28,509 nucleotides of DNA, taken from positions 1 to 28,509 of the IMG/VR virus record IMGVR_UViG_3300028025_001874; one strand, 5' to 3'. Numbering within the stretch: position 1 is the stretch's first letter; every line of letters starts with the position of its first letter. Both the position numbers and the translations under genes were made by a program. The DNA comes from a virus. This document shows, one piece after another, positions 1-8,358 of this stretch. The notes beneath the pieces are model-generated. The model did no database searches and had not been told where the DNA came from. It saw only the letters and a list, made by a program, of their open reading frames with translations.

Positions 1-1116
1 GTCCTAGACCTAGCTTCTGCCGAGAACCGCGGACTATCATCTGAGGAAAACGAGAAGATTGCTCGTATTGAGGCTGACATTGATCAGCGCGATGCAGCGA
101 TTGACACCGCACGCAAGCTAACCGAGCGCGAGAACCGCGCTAACGAGGCTGCTGCAACACTAAACACTACTCCAGAGGAAAGCCGTCAGTCTGAATCTGA
201 CATTTTCCGCGCAATCGCTATGGGAGAAATCCGTGGCGGACACGAGTTCAAGTCTGAGAAGCGTACACTTACTTCCTCTGACAACACTGTTCCAAAATCC
301 TTCTACGACCAGGTATTCCAGATTGCAAGACTTGCTGGACCAATGCTTGATCTTGGACAAGTTATCTCAACCAGCACTGGTGAGTCACTAACCATCCCAA
401 CCCTAACTGCTCGCTCAACCGCGACCATCAAGGGACAGGGTGTTCAGATTTCTGACTCTGACCCAGTATTCAGTTCGATTGTTCTAGGGGCTTTCAAATA
501 TAGCTTCATGGTCCCTGTGGCAAACGAACTACTAAACGATGCAGGATTCGACCTATCAGCACTTATCGCTGAGCAGGCTGGAAACTCAATCGGATTCGCA
601 GTAAACACTGGTCTAACCACTGGAACTGGAACCGTTGAGCCTACTGGTGTTATGACTGCTGCTGCTTCTGCTGTAACTGGTGGAACTGGAGTATCTGGTG
701 TTGCTTCATACGAGAACATCATTGACCTAATTTACGCGCTAGACGGACAGGCTCGTCTACTTCCTGGTGTTGGATTCATCACTGGAAAGTCTGGCCTAGC
801 TGCTATGCGTAAGCTAAAGGATGGTGCAGGAAACTACATCTGGACCGACTCTGCCGTTCCTGGACAGCCAGCAACCATGCTTGGCTACCCAGTTTATGAA
901 AATCCTGCCGTGAGTGCTACTGCCGTCAATGCATTTAGCCTGGGCTTCGGACATTTGCCATCGTACAAAATCCGTACTGCTGGTGGAATCCAAGTTGCAC
1001 AGTCATCCGACTTTGCATTTGACAAGGATGTTACAACTTTCCGTGTGACCATGCGCGTTGATGGAAATTTGACGCACTCGAGCCACCTGGTAAAGTTCCG
1101 CGGCGGCGCAAGCTAA
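1..1116 (+). CDS. HK97-fold major capsid protein (5' end outside window)
   Basis: The reading frame is open from base 1, so the start codon and N-terminus lie upstream. The first ~60 visible residues are charged and helical (SSEENEKIARIEADIDQRD), like the scaffold-like delta domain of HK97-type capsid proteins. The rest fits the HK97 coat fold: an extended N-arm (DNTVPKSFYDQVFQ), the ESLTIPT strand, then FMVPVANELLNDAGFDLSAL and a glycine-rich loop ending in EPTGVM. These are the usual landmarks of the P-domain spine helix and E-loop region. The protein assembles the icosahedral head. The gene ends at a strong terminator, so transcription of this most abundant product is separated from what follows. 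The family call is confident; cleavage of the N-terminal domain is inferred from the family. Confidence 0.93.
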   Translation, partial: VLDLASAENRGLSSEENEKIARIEADIDQRDAAIDTARKLTERENRANEAAATLNTTPEESRQSESDIFRAIAMGEIRGGHEFKSEKRTLTSSDNTVPKSFYDQVFQIARLAGPMLDLGQVISTSTGESLTIPTLTARSTATIKGQGVQISDSDPVFSSIVLGAFKYSFMVPVANELLNDAGFDLSALIAEQAGNSIGFAVNTGLTTGTGTVEPTGVMTAAASAVTGGTGVSGVASYENIIDLIYALDGQARLLPGVGFITGKSGLAAMRKLKDGAGNYIWTDSAVPGQPATMLGYPVYENPAVSATAVNAFSLGFGHLPSYKIRTAGGIQVAQSSDFAFDKDVTTFRVTMRVDGNLTHSSHLVKFRGGAS

Positions 1117-1134
1117 TCCGTAGCTAAAAAGCTG

Positions 1135-1175
1135 AAAGACCCCAAGCGTGTAGGTTCGCTTGGGGTCTTTCTTTT
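1135..1175 (+). terminator. Rho-independent terminator after capsid gene
   Basis: A perfect 14-bp inverted repeat (1135-1148 with 1157-1170, AAAGACCCCAAGCG and its complement) closes an 8-base loop and runs into a T-rich tract at 1168-1175. It lies 18 bases after the capsid stop codon and would insulate the sugar cassette downstream. Confidence 0.93.
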
Positions 1176-1183
1176 GCTATGCT
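1155..1183 (+). promoter_or_regulatory. possible extended -10 promoter for the sugar cassette
   Basis: TGCTATGCT at 1175-1183 has the extended -10 form (TG-n-TATGCT). The hexamer 17 bases upstream, TTCGCT at 1155-1160, is a poor -35. The element sits directly after the terminator and 23 bases before the glycosyltransferase ATG, so a new transcript could start here. The evidence is pattern only. Confidence 0.3.
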
Positions 1184-1206
1184 GGGGACAAAGAAAGGCA
1201 ACCTAC

Positions 1207-2382
1207 ATGTCAAAAATAAAAGGGACTGTTTCCGTATTCTCAAATTCACCTGGACAACCTACGGGCTACGGCATTGCTGCTGAAGCACTAATACAAAGAC
1301 TAAAAAGAGACGGCGCAGATGTGGCTGCTATTTCTAACTACGGAAACGAAGGAATAAAGACTCAGTTCGCCACAGAGTACGGCGATGTTCCTGTCTATCC
1401 CCGTGGATCAGATGTCTATTCAAACGACTCAGCCATCTTGGGCCACAAGCATTGGCGAGCGCTAAACAAAAAGCAACCTGATTTGCTTATTACGCTTTAC
1501 GATGTGTGGGTGTTTCAAGGCAAGGCTTGGGATGGCTTGAATGTAGCATCTTGGACCCCGATTGACCACAGCCCAGTTCCACCAGGCGTAGCCAAGTGGA
1601 GTGCAAAAGAAAATGTCACGCCTCTTGCAATGTCAAAATTCGGTCAGAAAGAGCTGCAAGCTAAGGGCATAGATTCCATCTACATTCCGCACTCTATAGA
1701 TACCAAGGTTTTCAATCGCAGAGAAAAGATTGCAGGTCAGTCAATCGAGGATTACATGGGCTTTGGCAAGGACCGCTTTGTAGTTGGCATGAACGCAGCT
1801 AATAAGTCTGGTGGCATTATTCACCGCAAAGCTTTTGGTGAAAACCTTATGGCGTTCTCCATCTTTTGCAAAAAGCATCCAGACGCAATTCTTTACATCC
1901 ACACAGACCCAGTTAGCGGTCACGGTTGGAACCTGATGACTCTTGGAGAAATTCTAGGTATTCCAAAGGACAACATGGCCTTTGTAGATCCAGTCAGCTA
2001 CAGATTCGGTATTAGCCAAGAAGACCTAGCAGGAATCTATAGTTCGTGGGATGTAATGCTTGCCACAAGCTATGGCGAAGGATTCGGTATTCCAACAGTA
2101 GAGGCTCAAGCCTGTGGAGTTCCAGTTATCGTGTCTGACTTTGCTGCTTCGGCTGAGTTAGTTGGCGATGGATGGACAGTAGGCGGTCAGCCTTTGTACG
2201 ACAACTCTCAAAGCTCGTTTTTTACCATACCTTCGGTTCCCCTAATCGTGCAGGCATTGGAAGAAGCCTACGAAAGAGGAAAAGGCAAATCGGATAAAGC
2301 TGTTGAGTTTGCCCAGCAATACGACCACGATGTTGTTTGGAATAAGTATTGGACACCAGCCCTAAAGAAGCTGCTCAAGTGA
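1207..2382 (+). CDS. GT-B fold glycosyltransferase (family 4-like)
   Basis: A 391-residue protein with the two-domain layout of GT4 retaining glycosyltransferases. Residues 1-25 hold the first beta strand and glycine loop (SNSPGQPTGYG). The C-terminal domain holds EGFGIPTVEAQACGVPVI around residues 291-308, with the E-x7-E motif (E291, E299) that contacts the nucleotide-sugar donor. The ATG at 1207 is preferred over in-frame TTG 1174 because AAAGG lies just upstream and the TTG would put codons into the promoter region. It is the first gene of a three-gene cassette between capsid and connector genes, separated from the capsid by a terminator. It probably transfers a sugar to a virion protein or another glycan; substrate and acceptor cannot be read from the sequence. 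Confidence 0.88.
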   Translation: MSKIKGTVSVFSNSPGQPTGYGIAAEALIQRLKRDGADVAAISNYGNEGIKTQFATEYGDVPVYPRGSDVYSNDSAILGHKHWRALNKKQPDLLITLYDVWVFQGKAWDGLNVASWTPIDHSPVPPGVAKWSAKENVTPLAMSKFGQKELQAKGIDSIYIPHSIDTKVFNRREKIAGQSIEDYMGFGKDRFVVGMNAANKSGGIIHRKAFGENLMAFSIFCKKHPDAILYIHTDPVSGHGWNLMTLGEILGIPKDNMAFVDPVSYRFGISQEDLAGIYSSWDVMLATSYGEGFGIPTVEAQACGVPVIVSDFAASAELVGDGWTVGGQPLYDNSQSSFFTIPSVPLIVQALEEAYERGKGKSDKAVEFAQQYDHDVVWNKYWTPALKKLLK

Positions 2383-3026
2383 TTCCAGTCTTAGGCTTCT
2401 GCACGCTAAAGCGCTTTGACTTAGCAGAGCGTCTGATGCTTTCTATTGACTATCCAGTTGAACATTTGGTTGTCATTGACAATTCAGGCACGCAAAACTG
2501 GATGCCACCACGAGTAGCCATGGCTAAGAACCAGTGGGACATCCAAGTACCTCATGGACTCGGTTTGGTTGGTGCTTGGAACTTAATTGTCAAGACCACA
2601 CCATTTGCGCCTTACTGGTTGCTTGTAAATGATGATGCTTGGTTTGAACCAGGCGCACTAGCCAAGATTGCAGAAGAAGCAGACCCTAAAGCGCTTTCTT
2701 TTCCAGACATTGTGCCAGATTGGTCATGTATCGTGCTTGGAGAGCGCGTTGTAGACAAGGTAGGGCTTTATGACGAGCGTTTCTACCCTCTTTACTTTGA
2801 TGACAACGATTATGAGCGCCGAATTGACAAAAAAGGCATTGAAATCAAACGAATTGAAGCCAAAGTACATCACGACAACAGTTCGACTATCAAAAGTGGC
2901 TTTGAAAGCCAAAATTCGGTCAGTTTTAGGGCAAATCAGGCCCTTTTAGACACAAAAATAGCCGAAAATGACTATTCAGAGGGCCAATGGAGCCTAAAAG
3001 TAAGAAGAAGCAACTCTTGGGAGTAG
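2379..3026 (+). CDS. GT-A fold glycosyltransferase (family 2-like)
   Basis: A 215-residue protein with a GT2-type Rossmann start (VIPVLGFCTLKRFDLAERLM), a donor-binding strand VVIDNSG (~31-37) and a D-x-D-like metal site NDDAWFEPG (~84-92). An acidic acceptor-side segment, FYPLYFDDNDYERR, follows, as in rhamnosyl/galactofuranosyl-type GT2 enzymes. The start chosen is GTG 2379, which overlaps the upstream TGA as GTGA and has AAAGAAG 8-15 bases upstream. TTG 2349 in the same frame lacks such a site. Tight coupling to the GT-B gene suggests the two enzymes act on the same glycan. The final 40 bases overlap the cytidylyltransferase gene. Confidence 0.85.
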   Translation: MIPVLGFCTLKRFDLAERLMLSIDYPVEHLVVIDNSGTQNWMPPRVAMAKNQWDIQVPHGLGLVGAWNLIVKTTPFAPYWLLVNDDAWFEPGALAKIAEEADPKALSFPDIVPDWSCIVLGERVVDKVGLYDERFYPLYFDDNDYERRIDKKGIEIKRIEAKVHHDNSSTIKSGFESQNSVSFRANQALLDTKIAENDYSEGQWSLKVRRSNSWE

Positions 3027-3439
3027 TTTATACAGGCGGAACCTTTGATTTGTTCCATGCAGGACATGTCGAGTTTTTAAGACGCTGTTCTGAACTAGGT
3101 AGCGTAGTTGTATCACTAAACACCGATGAGTTTATAGAGGAATACAAAGGCAAGCCACCAGTAATCAGCTACGCAGATCGTAGAGATGTTTTGCTTGCTT
3201 GTCGGTATGTAGATTCGGTTGTACCTAACATTGGTGGTTCAGACAGCCGTATTGCGATTGAAAGCGTCATGCCTGATTTAGTAGTTATCGGTTCAGACTG
3301 GGCTAGGCGTGATTACTATACGCAAATGGCTTTTGACCAAGACTGGCTAGATGAGCGAGGCATTGGGCTTTGCTACATTCCATACACACAAGGAATCAGC
3401 TCTACAGCCATCAAGGAGCGTATGCTGTTTAGGCGATAG
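2987..3439 (+). CDS. cytidylyltransferase-family nucleotidyltransferase (TagD-like)
   Basis: A 150-residue protein with both signatures of the small cytidylyltransferase family: GTFDLFHAGH (residues 18-27, the H-x-G-H nucleotide-binding motif) and ISSTAIKER near the C-terminus. The length is close to glycerol-3-phosphate cytidylyltransferase. It would activate a sugar- or polyol-phosphate with CTP, giving a CDP-linked donor for the adjacent transferases. The substrate is not determined; related enzymes act on glycerol-, ribitol-, ethanolamine- or heptose-phosphates. The gene overlaps the GT-A gene by 40 bases. AGAGGG ends only 3 bases before ATG 2987, so in-frame TTG 3017, preceded by AAGAAGAAG, is a possible alternative start. 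Confidence 0.88.
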   Translation: MEPKSKKKQLLGVVYTGGTFDLFHAGHVEFLRRCSELGSVVVSLNTDEFIEEYKGKPPVISYADRRDVLLACRYVDSVVPNIGGSDSRIAIESVMPDLVVIGSDWARRDYYTQMAFDQDWLDERGIGLCYIPYTQGISSTAIKERMLFRR

Positions 3440-3468
3440 ACTAGACCTAGATTTAGCAAAGGACCCCC

Positions 3469-4068
3469 ATGGCAATAACAAATGGTTACGCTTCACTTGC
3501 TGATGTCAAAGCCGCACTAAGAATCACAGATTCGGTAGATGACTCACTTCTTGAAATGGCTATCGAATCAGCATCTCGCCTGATTGATGGATATACCTAC
3601 AGATACTTCTATAACGCAGGAACGGCAACCAGAGACTTTGTTGCATCCGATTCTTACCTAACAATCATTGACGATTTGATTAGCCTTTCTGAGCTAAAGA
3701 CAACTGACGAAATCGGTAGTGAGTATGTCACTTGGGGGTCAGCAGATTACCAGCTACGCCCAGTAAACGGAAAACAAGATGGACTAAATGTTCCATACAC
3801 AAGCATCCTTTCGACTGATGACTTGTTGTTCAACATCCTTGGTGAGCAAGCTCTTGTTCGTGTGACTGGCGTGTGGGGTTGGACAGCAGTTCCAATCGCA
3901 ATCAAGCAAGCCACAGTGATTCAGTCTTCAAGAATTTACAAGCGCCTTGACTCACCTCTTGGTGTTGCAGGCTTTGGTGATCTTGGTGCTATCCGTGTTG
4001 GTCGTGCGCTTGACCCAGATGTTGAGCAGCTAGTAATGCCTTACCGCATTATGAGGAACTTCGCCTAA
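3469..4068 (+). CDS. head-tail connector (gp6-like adaptor)
   Basis: A 199-residue protein. The start is well supported by AAAGGA at 3458-3463. The N-terminal half (YASLADVKAALRIT...DDSLLEMAIESASRLIDGYTYR) is the helical signature of phage head-tail adaptor proteins that dock below the portal (HK97 gp6 / phage_connect type). The C-terminal half is beta-rich with conserved tryptophans (GVWGW). It would form the ring joining the filled head to the tail. The gene returns to the usual head-completion order after the sugar cassette and overlaps the next start by one base (TAATG). Confidence 0.8.
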   Translation: MAITNGYASLADVKAALRITDSVDDSLLEMAIESASRLIDGYTYRYFYNAGTATRDFVASDSYLTIIDDLISLSELKTTDEIGSEYVTWGSADYQLRPVNGKQDGLNVPYTSILSTDDLLFNILGEQALVRVTGVWGWTAVPIAIKQATVIQSSRIYKRLDSPLGVAGFGDLGAIRVGRALDPDVEQLVMPYRIMRNFA

Positions 4069-4472
4069 TGGCCTCTATCTCAGACATCCGCGCTGGGATT
4101 GCCGCTAACCTTGCGACCATCCCAGGTCTTCGCACATCGGCAGAAATCCCTGATAACCCAAACCCACCTGTCGCTATTGTGTCTTTGGATTCGGTCAGCT
4201 ATGACAAGGCTTACGCAGGTGGCATGGTGGACTACAACTTTACTGTCACGGTTATTGTGGGCCGTTCAGCCGAGCGTATTGCTCAGAGGACACTAGACAT
4301 GTACATCTCGACAGGGCAAAACTCTATCAAAAGTGCGATAGAGTTAGACAAGAGCCTTGGCGGAACAGCCTACGACTGTCGAGTGACTTCATTGAACTCC
4401 ATTGGTTCAATTCAGTTAAATGACAACACATACCTGGCTGCCGACTTCACGGTCACAGTCATAGCAAACTAG
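4068..4472 (+). CDS. probable tail terminator / tail completion protein
   Basis: A 134-residue protein beginning ISDIRAGIAANLATIPGLR, a pattern common in siphovirus tail-terminator proteins, followed by a beta-rich body ending in FTVTVIAN. Position between the connector and tail tube genes and the size (~130 residues) fit the ring that caps the tail tube and joins it to the head. Start and upstream stop share one base (TAATG), indicating coupled translation. The functional call rests mainly on order and size. Confidence 0.65.
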   Translation: MASISDIRAGIAANLATIPGLRTSAEIPDNPNPPVAIVSLDSVSYDKAYAGGMVDYNFTVTVIVGRSAERIAQRTLDMYISTGQNSIKSAIELDKSLGGTAYDCRVTSLNSIGSIQLNDNTYLAADFTVTVIAN

Positions 4473-4481
4473 GAGAAATAA

Positions 4482-4895
4482 ATGGCAAAGTTTTTTGCAA
4501 AAGACTACAAGATTACAGTAGGCACTACCGTCATCAGTGATGACATCGCTTCTGTAACTCTTGACATTACAGCAGACGAGGTTGAGACAACAGCTTTCGG
4601 AAGCACTTACAGATCACGCATCGGTGGCCTAAAAGACGCTTCTGTATCACTAGACTTCCACCAGGACTTTGGAGCTGGCTCTGTAGACGCTCTATTGTTC
4701 CCACTACTGGGTTCAACTGTAGCTGTAAAGATTGCGCCTACTACTGGCACAGTCACCGCTACCAACCCTGAGTACCAGTTCACAGCTCTAGTAACCCAGT
4801 ACCAGCCTTTCGCTGGTGCAGTTGGTGACTTGGCTACACTTTCGGTTACATGGCCTGTATCTGGTGAAGTCACCAGAGCAACAGCCGCAGCGTAA
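4482..4895 (+). CDS. major tail tube protein
   Basis: A 137-residue, beta-rich protein (FFAKDYKITVGTTVISDDI...VETTAFGSTYRSRIGGLKDASVSLDF). The alternating strands and the ETTAFGS...RIGGLKDAS pattern are typical of siphovirus tail tube subunits. AGGAGA at 4471-4476 is the strongest ribosome binding site nearby, fitting a highly expressed product. It sits directly before the tail assembly chaperone pair, the standard location. Hexameric rings of this subunit would stack to form the non-contractile tail. Confidence 0.88.
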   Translation: MAKFFAKDYKITVGTTVISDDIASVTLDITADEVETTAFGSTYRSRIGGLKDASVSLDFHQDFGAGSVDALLFPLLGSTVAVKIAPTTGTVTATNPEYQFTALVTQYQPFAGAVGDLATLSVTWPVSGEVTRATAAA

Positions 4896-4912
4896 TCCGC
4901 TAGGATAAAACA

Positions 4913-5167
4913 ATGAGACTAAACCTACAAGTTGCTTACTCTGCTACACCAGATGAGCTAAAAGAAATCATTTGCAATCCGTCTGACATGGTAAAGCTTG
5001 AAACTAAGTTTGACATGTCAATAGCCAGTCTTGAGAACAACATCAAGATTACTCACTTGCTTTTCCTAGCTTGGGCAAGCGAGTCCCGCACTAAAGCAAC
5101 TACTCTTTCGTTTGAGGAGTGGGTGGACACCGTAGAAAGTGTTAGCCCGTCTGAACAAAAAAAATAG
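4913..5167 (+). CDS. tail assembly chaperone, short (G-type) product
   Basis: An 84-residue protein (MRLNLQVAYSATPDELKE...) in the fixed position between tail tube and tape measure. AGGA lies 7 bases before the ATG. The frame ends CAA AAA AAA TAG, with eight consecutive A at 5157-5164, which is the slippery site used to make the longer fusion product. By analogy with lambda gpG, the short form binds the tape measure protein during tail assembly and is absent from the finished virion. Confidence 0.83.
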   Translation: MRLNLQVAYSATPDELKEIICNPSDMVKLETKFDMSIASLENNIKITHLLFLAWASESRTKATTLSFEEWVDTVESVSPSEQKK

Positions 5168-5325
5168 TTGGGCTTGGTGAATCGTCAGCTCATTGGTACA
5201 TAGCCACATTAGCTGTCGAGACAGGCATCAGTCCCAGAGAGCTTATGAAGCTCGATGATCGGATGCTCTGGACCATTGGTCGCTATCTTGTATGGCGAGC
5301 TACGCACCAAGCACCTAAGCGTTGA
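4913..5325 (+). CDS. tail assembly chaperone, -1 frameshift (GT-type) fusion
   Basis: At the A-run 5157-5164 the heptamer A-AAA-AAA sits in the zero frame right before TAG. A -1 slip there opens a second frame from ATA 5164 to TGA 5323-5325 and adds about 53 residues (IVGLGESSAHWYIATLAVE... LMKLDDRMLWTIGRYLVW). This extension has the look of a real chaperone domain, has no usable start of its own and fills an otherwise empty 158-base gap. The +1 frame closes within a few codons. This is the lambda G/GT arrangement known across siphoviruses. Only shift efficiency is unknown. Confidence 0.85.
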
Positions 5326-5326
5326 G

Positions 5327-5356
5327 AAGAAGCACCCTTCGGGGTGCTTCTTTTTT
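5327..5356 (+). terminator. Rho-independent terminator with UUCG tetraloop
   Basis: An 11-bp stem (5327-5337 with 5342-5352) closes a C(UUCG)G tetraloop and is followed by T6. It starts two bases after the frameshift product's stop. It probably reduces transcription into the tape measure region so that tube protein exceeds tape measure. Confidence 0.92.
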
Positions 5357-5389
5357 GTTCGGTAGACTTGGGGTAGATAGGCGGACTAA

Positions 5390-6049
5390 ATGGCATTGAA
5401 ACTTTACTCAGGGCGTGCAAGCGCTCTAAAGGTTTACGCTTCCGATTGGAAGGTATTTGCTAAGGCGCTGTACGAAGTGGACAAAGAACAATCGTTTGCG
5501 CTAAAAAAGCGATTCAAAGAAATTGCTGGTCCAGTGCAAACATCCGTACAACAATCACTAAAAAACCTGACATCATCAGGACCTATGCGCGGTATGCGAC
5601 ATGGTGGTAGAACTGGTTGGGGTAGAGACTACGGCTCCACAGGCGGACCTGTTTCTGGAGCCAAGCGGTATCCATTCAACTCTGTACTTATTGATGCTTT
5701 CAAGCAAGCGAAGCGTGGTCAAACTGGTATTGCCAGGCTACGAGTTAGATCAGCAGCTACAACAATTTCTGATGTAGCTCAAAAATTCAGTGGTCGAGCT
5801 TATACACGCATGTATAGGATTAGAGAGTTTGGTGGCGAAGAAATCATGCGTAACCATCAGCTCAAAGAGAGCGCTGTCAAGCAAATGATTACAAATCTTG
5901 GTCCTATTTCAAAGCCGAGTAAGCGAAAGAAGTCCAGAAATGTTTACCCTGGTTTTGACGCAGCGTATCCAGAAGCCAAAAGACAAGCAGAAGTAGCTAT
6001 CAGGGCAGCCATAAAGGTTACTGAAGCAAAGATTGATAGGAAGAACTAA
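5390..6049 (+). CDS. basic minor structural protein, function unknown
   Basis: A 219-residue, strongly basic protein (ALKLYSGRASALKVYASDW ... KPSKRKKSRNVYPGF). Helical ends flank a glycine-rich, basic middle (PMRGMRHGGRTGWGRDYG). It lies between the chaperones and the tape measure gene and overlaps the latter by one base, so it is almost certainly a tail or neck component. The size and basic character recall HK97 gp10-like joining proteins, but the position after the chaperones is not typical for those and no diagnostic motif is visible. AGGCGG at 5379-5384 is a reasonable ribosome site. Confidence 0.7.
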   Translation: MALKLYSGRASALKVYASDWKVFAKALYEVDKEQSFALKKRFKEIAGPVQTSVQQSLKNLTSSGPMRGMRHGGRTGWGRDYGSTGGPVSGAKRYPFNSVLIDAFKQAKRGQTGIARLRVRSAATTISDVAQKFSGRAYTRMYRIREFGGEEIMRNHQLKESAVKQMITNLGPISKPSKRKKSRNVYPGFDAAYPEAKRQAEVAIRAAIKVTEAKIDRKN

Positions 6050-8358
6050 TGAGTCAGATGTTCCTGAATGTCGTCAGCACATTCAAAGGAGACGGGCTTG
6101 CGGCTGCTACACGCCAGCTAGGAAGCTTCGGTAAAGCTACTGATGGTTTTGGTTCTACTCTTGGAAAAGTTGGTGCTGCACTTGCTTCGTTTGGTCTTGC
6201 TACTAAGGCCATCAGGTTTACACAAGATTCCATTGACTCTGCTCGTGACTTAGAGCGAAATCTATTTTCTGTTGGAACTATTTTTGACGAGTTTGCTCCA
6301 AAGATTCTTCAGTTTACTAAAAACGCTGAGCAGCTCGGTCTAAGCCAAAAAGATGCCGCTAAAGCATCTACATTCTTGGGATCTGTTCTAAAGCAGTCTG
6401 GCTTCAGCATGGAGTTTGTAACTGCTGAAACTCAGAAGCTTGTAACACTTGGTGTGGACCTAGCCGCAACCTATGGCTACGATGTTCAAGAAGCTTTGTT
6501 GGGTATGACCGCGCTGTTCCGCGGTGAGTATGACCCAATCGAGAAGTTCGGTGTTGCTATGAAGCAATCCGAAATCAATGCCGAGCTTGCTGCTAGAAAA
6601 CTTACTCATCTGACTGGAGCTGAGCGCCGTAATGCCGAGCAGACAATTCGGTTGGAACTTCTTTACCAGCGTGCTGCCGATGCCTCAGGCGCTTTTACTG
6701 CTCAGTCTGGCAACTTGTATGTAGAGCAAAAGAAACTTACTGCTGCCTTTGAAAACATGCAGGCAAAAGTCGGTACAGAGCTTCTACCAGCTATGGGTGG
6801 TTTAGTTGAAGTTCTAAAGCCACTGGTAGATGAGCTAACGCCAAGACTTGTTCAAATCGTAACTGATGCCCAACCAGCTATTGAAACATTGACGCAGCTT
6901 ATCAAGGACATGGGCGATAAGACGACCACTACTGGAGCAGCGGTAGGTGGATTTGCTGACATACTTGGCACAGCTTTCAGACTAATTGCTGAAAACTTTG
7001 GAGTGCTACTTCAACTTACAGCTTTGTTGTTAGGTGTTAGAACTGCTGTAGGGCTTGTTACTGCGGCATTATGGCTTTTGAAAAATCAGCCTATTGTCAC
7101 AGCATTGACACTAATTGCTGCTGGAGTCATTCTTATAAATGACGGAATGAAAAATCTAAAATACACAGTAGACACTACTGGTAGATCAGTTACAAGCTTC
7201 AAAACAGCCCTAAAGGATTCTGGTAAAGAAAGCGACTATGTAAACAAGAAGTATGGTGTAGTCGGCGTTACTTTCCAAGAAGCAACTGCTGAGGCAAAGC
7301 GCCTGGGTGACGAAGTAGCAAATGCAGACAAAGGCAAACTAGACAATCTAAAAGCACAAGTTATTGGCATAAGAATTTCAGCTGGAGAAGCTGCCAACGA
7401 GCTTCGTAGAATGGCTGAGCAAGCTGGTGTAAAGCTTGGTGGTGATGGAAAACCTACTCCTGATACTGGAACTACTACTGCCACAACTACTGGTGGTGGC
7501 GCTAAGCCATCTCTAACAGGACTTCCCGCCCTTATTGCAGAAGCTAAAAAGGATGCCAGAGTTGCTAAAAAGGAAACTAGGCTTATTGCTGGCGGTTTGT
7601 CGCAAGCAGTAGCAGAGTGGGTTACAAGCAGCTCAACACCAATCAAAACAGCAAACCAAGCACTAAAGGGCCTAGAAAAGAACCAAACTAAGACTGTCAA
7701 AAGGCTTACTAATCTTTACAACGGATCGGCTGCTGGTCAGCAAGCTGCGGCTCAGGCGGCAGCAGAAGCTTCTCAAGCTGCGGCTCAGGCGGCTGCCGAA
7801 TTTGCACGAGTTCAGGCAGAAACAGCAGCAGCAGAGGCAGCCGCACTAGCTGAACGAGAGCGCATCTATACCTCTTTCCTAGATTCAGTCAAAAGCACAT
7901 TTGCTGGAATCAAGAACGCAATACTTGGAGCCTTTGACATCACAGCTCTTGGCAGCTCTACAAACTCCATTCTTCGCAACATGGAAAAGATGTTAGTCAA
8001 GCTTCGCTCTTTCTCAGCCAGCATCAAGCAACTAGCCACCATGGGACTTGACCCAGCTCTGCTACAGCAGATTATCTCTATGGGTCCTATGGCTGGGGCA
8101 ACATTAGCCGCAAGGCTTGTTCAGGGGGGAGCAGGCGCTCTAGGGGCCATCAATGCAGGCTTTGGAGAGTTTGGTTCTCTTGCTGGCGAAATAGCCACAA
8201 CAGGCACTAACGCTATGTTCAATAGGGAAGCGCAGCAAAATGTTTACAACATCAATGTAAGCGGTGGAGTAGGTTCTGGAGCCACAATCGGTAAAGCAAT
8301 CGTGGATGCAATCAAGGACTATGAGCGCACCTCTGGTGCTGTTTGGCAGGGCGCATAA
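6049..8358 (+). CDS. tail tape measure protein
   Basis: A 769-residue protein and the longest gene in the window. It has an alpha-helical N-terminal region with the usual tape-measure pattern (SQKDAAKASTFLG... ALLGMTALFRGEYDPIEKFG), hydrophobic segments at about 313-362, a low-complexity linker rich in T/G/P near 470, and an Ala/Gln-rich coiled coil near 560-610. At about 0.15 nm per residue it predicts a tail of roughly 115 nm. It fixes tail length and is expelled into the cell envelope at infection; the hydrophobic segments may help cross the membrane. The start shares a base with the previous stop (TAATG). Confidence 0.92.
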   Translation: MSQMFLNVVSTFKGDGLAAATRQLGSFGKATDGFGSTLGKVGAALASFGLATKAIRFTQDSIDSARDLERNLFSVGTIFDEFAPKILQFTKNAEQLGLSQKDAAKASTFLGSVLKQSGFSMEFVTAETQKLVTLGVDLAATYGYDVQEALLGMTALFRGEYDPIEKFGVAMKQSEINAELAARKLTHLTGAERRNAEQTIRLELLYQRAADASGAFTAQSGNLYVEQKKLTAAFENMQAKVGTELLPAMGGLVEVLKPLVDELTPRLVQIVTDAQPAIETLTQLIKDMGDKTTTTGAAVGGFADILGTAFRLIAENFGVLLQLTALLLGVRTAVGLVTAALWLLKNQPIVTALTLIAAGVILINDGMKNLKYTVDTTGRSVTSFKTALKDSGKESDYVNKKYGVVGVTFQEATAEAKRLGDEVANADKGKLDNLKAQVIGIRISAGEAANELRRMAEQAGVKLGGDGKPTPDTGTTTATTTGGGAKPSLTGLPALIAEAKKDARVAKKETRLIAGGLSQAVAEWVTSSSTPIKTANQALKGLEKNQTKTVKRLTNLYNGSAAGQQAAAQAAAEASQAAAQAAAEFARVQAETAAAEAAALAERERIYTSFLDSVKSTFAGIKNAILGAFDITALGSSTNSILRNMEKMLVKLRSFSASIKQLATMGLDPALLQQIISMGPMAGATLAARLVQGGAGALGAINAGFGEFGSLAGEIATTGTNAMFNREAQQNVYNINVSGGVGSGATIGKAIVDAIKDYERTSGAVWQGA
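7741..7793 (+). repeat. 20-bp direct repeat inside tape measure gene
   Basis: The 20 bases at 7741-7760 recur exactly at 7774-7793, a period of 33 bases (11 codons). They encode repeated QAAAQAA segments of the Ala/Gln coiled coil. The repeat could mediate in-frame length change of the tape measure protein. Confidence 0.85.

Noticed and set aside
1174-1206. Longer GT-B protein from TTG 1174
   Set aside because: It would start inside the promoter-like sequence right after the terminator and lacks a ribosome site; ATG 1207 has AAAGG.
7236-7700. 154-residue minus-strand frame inside the tape measure gene
   Set aside because: It is antisense to a clear tape measure coding sequence, with no ribosome site and composition that mirrors the opposite strand.
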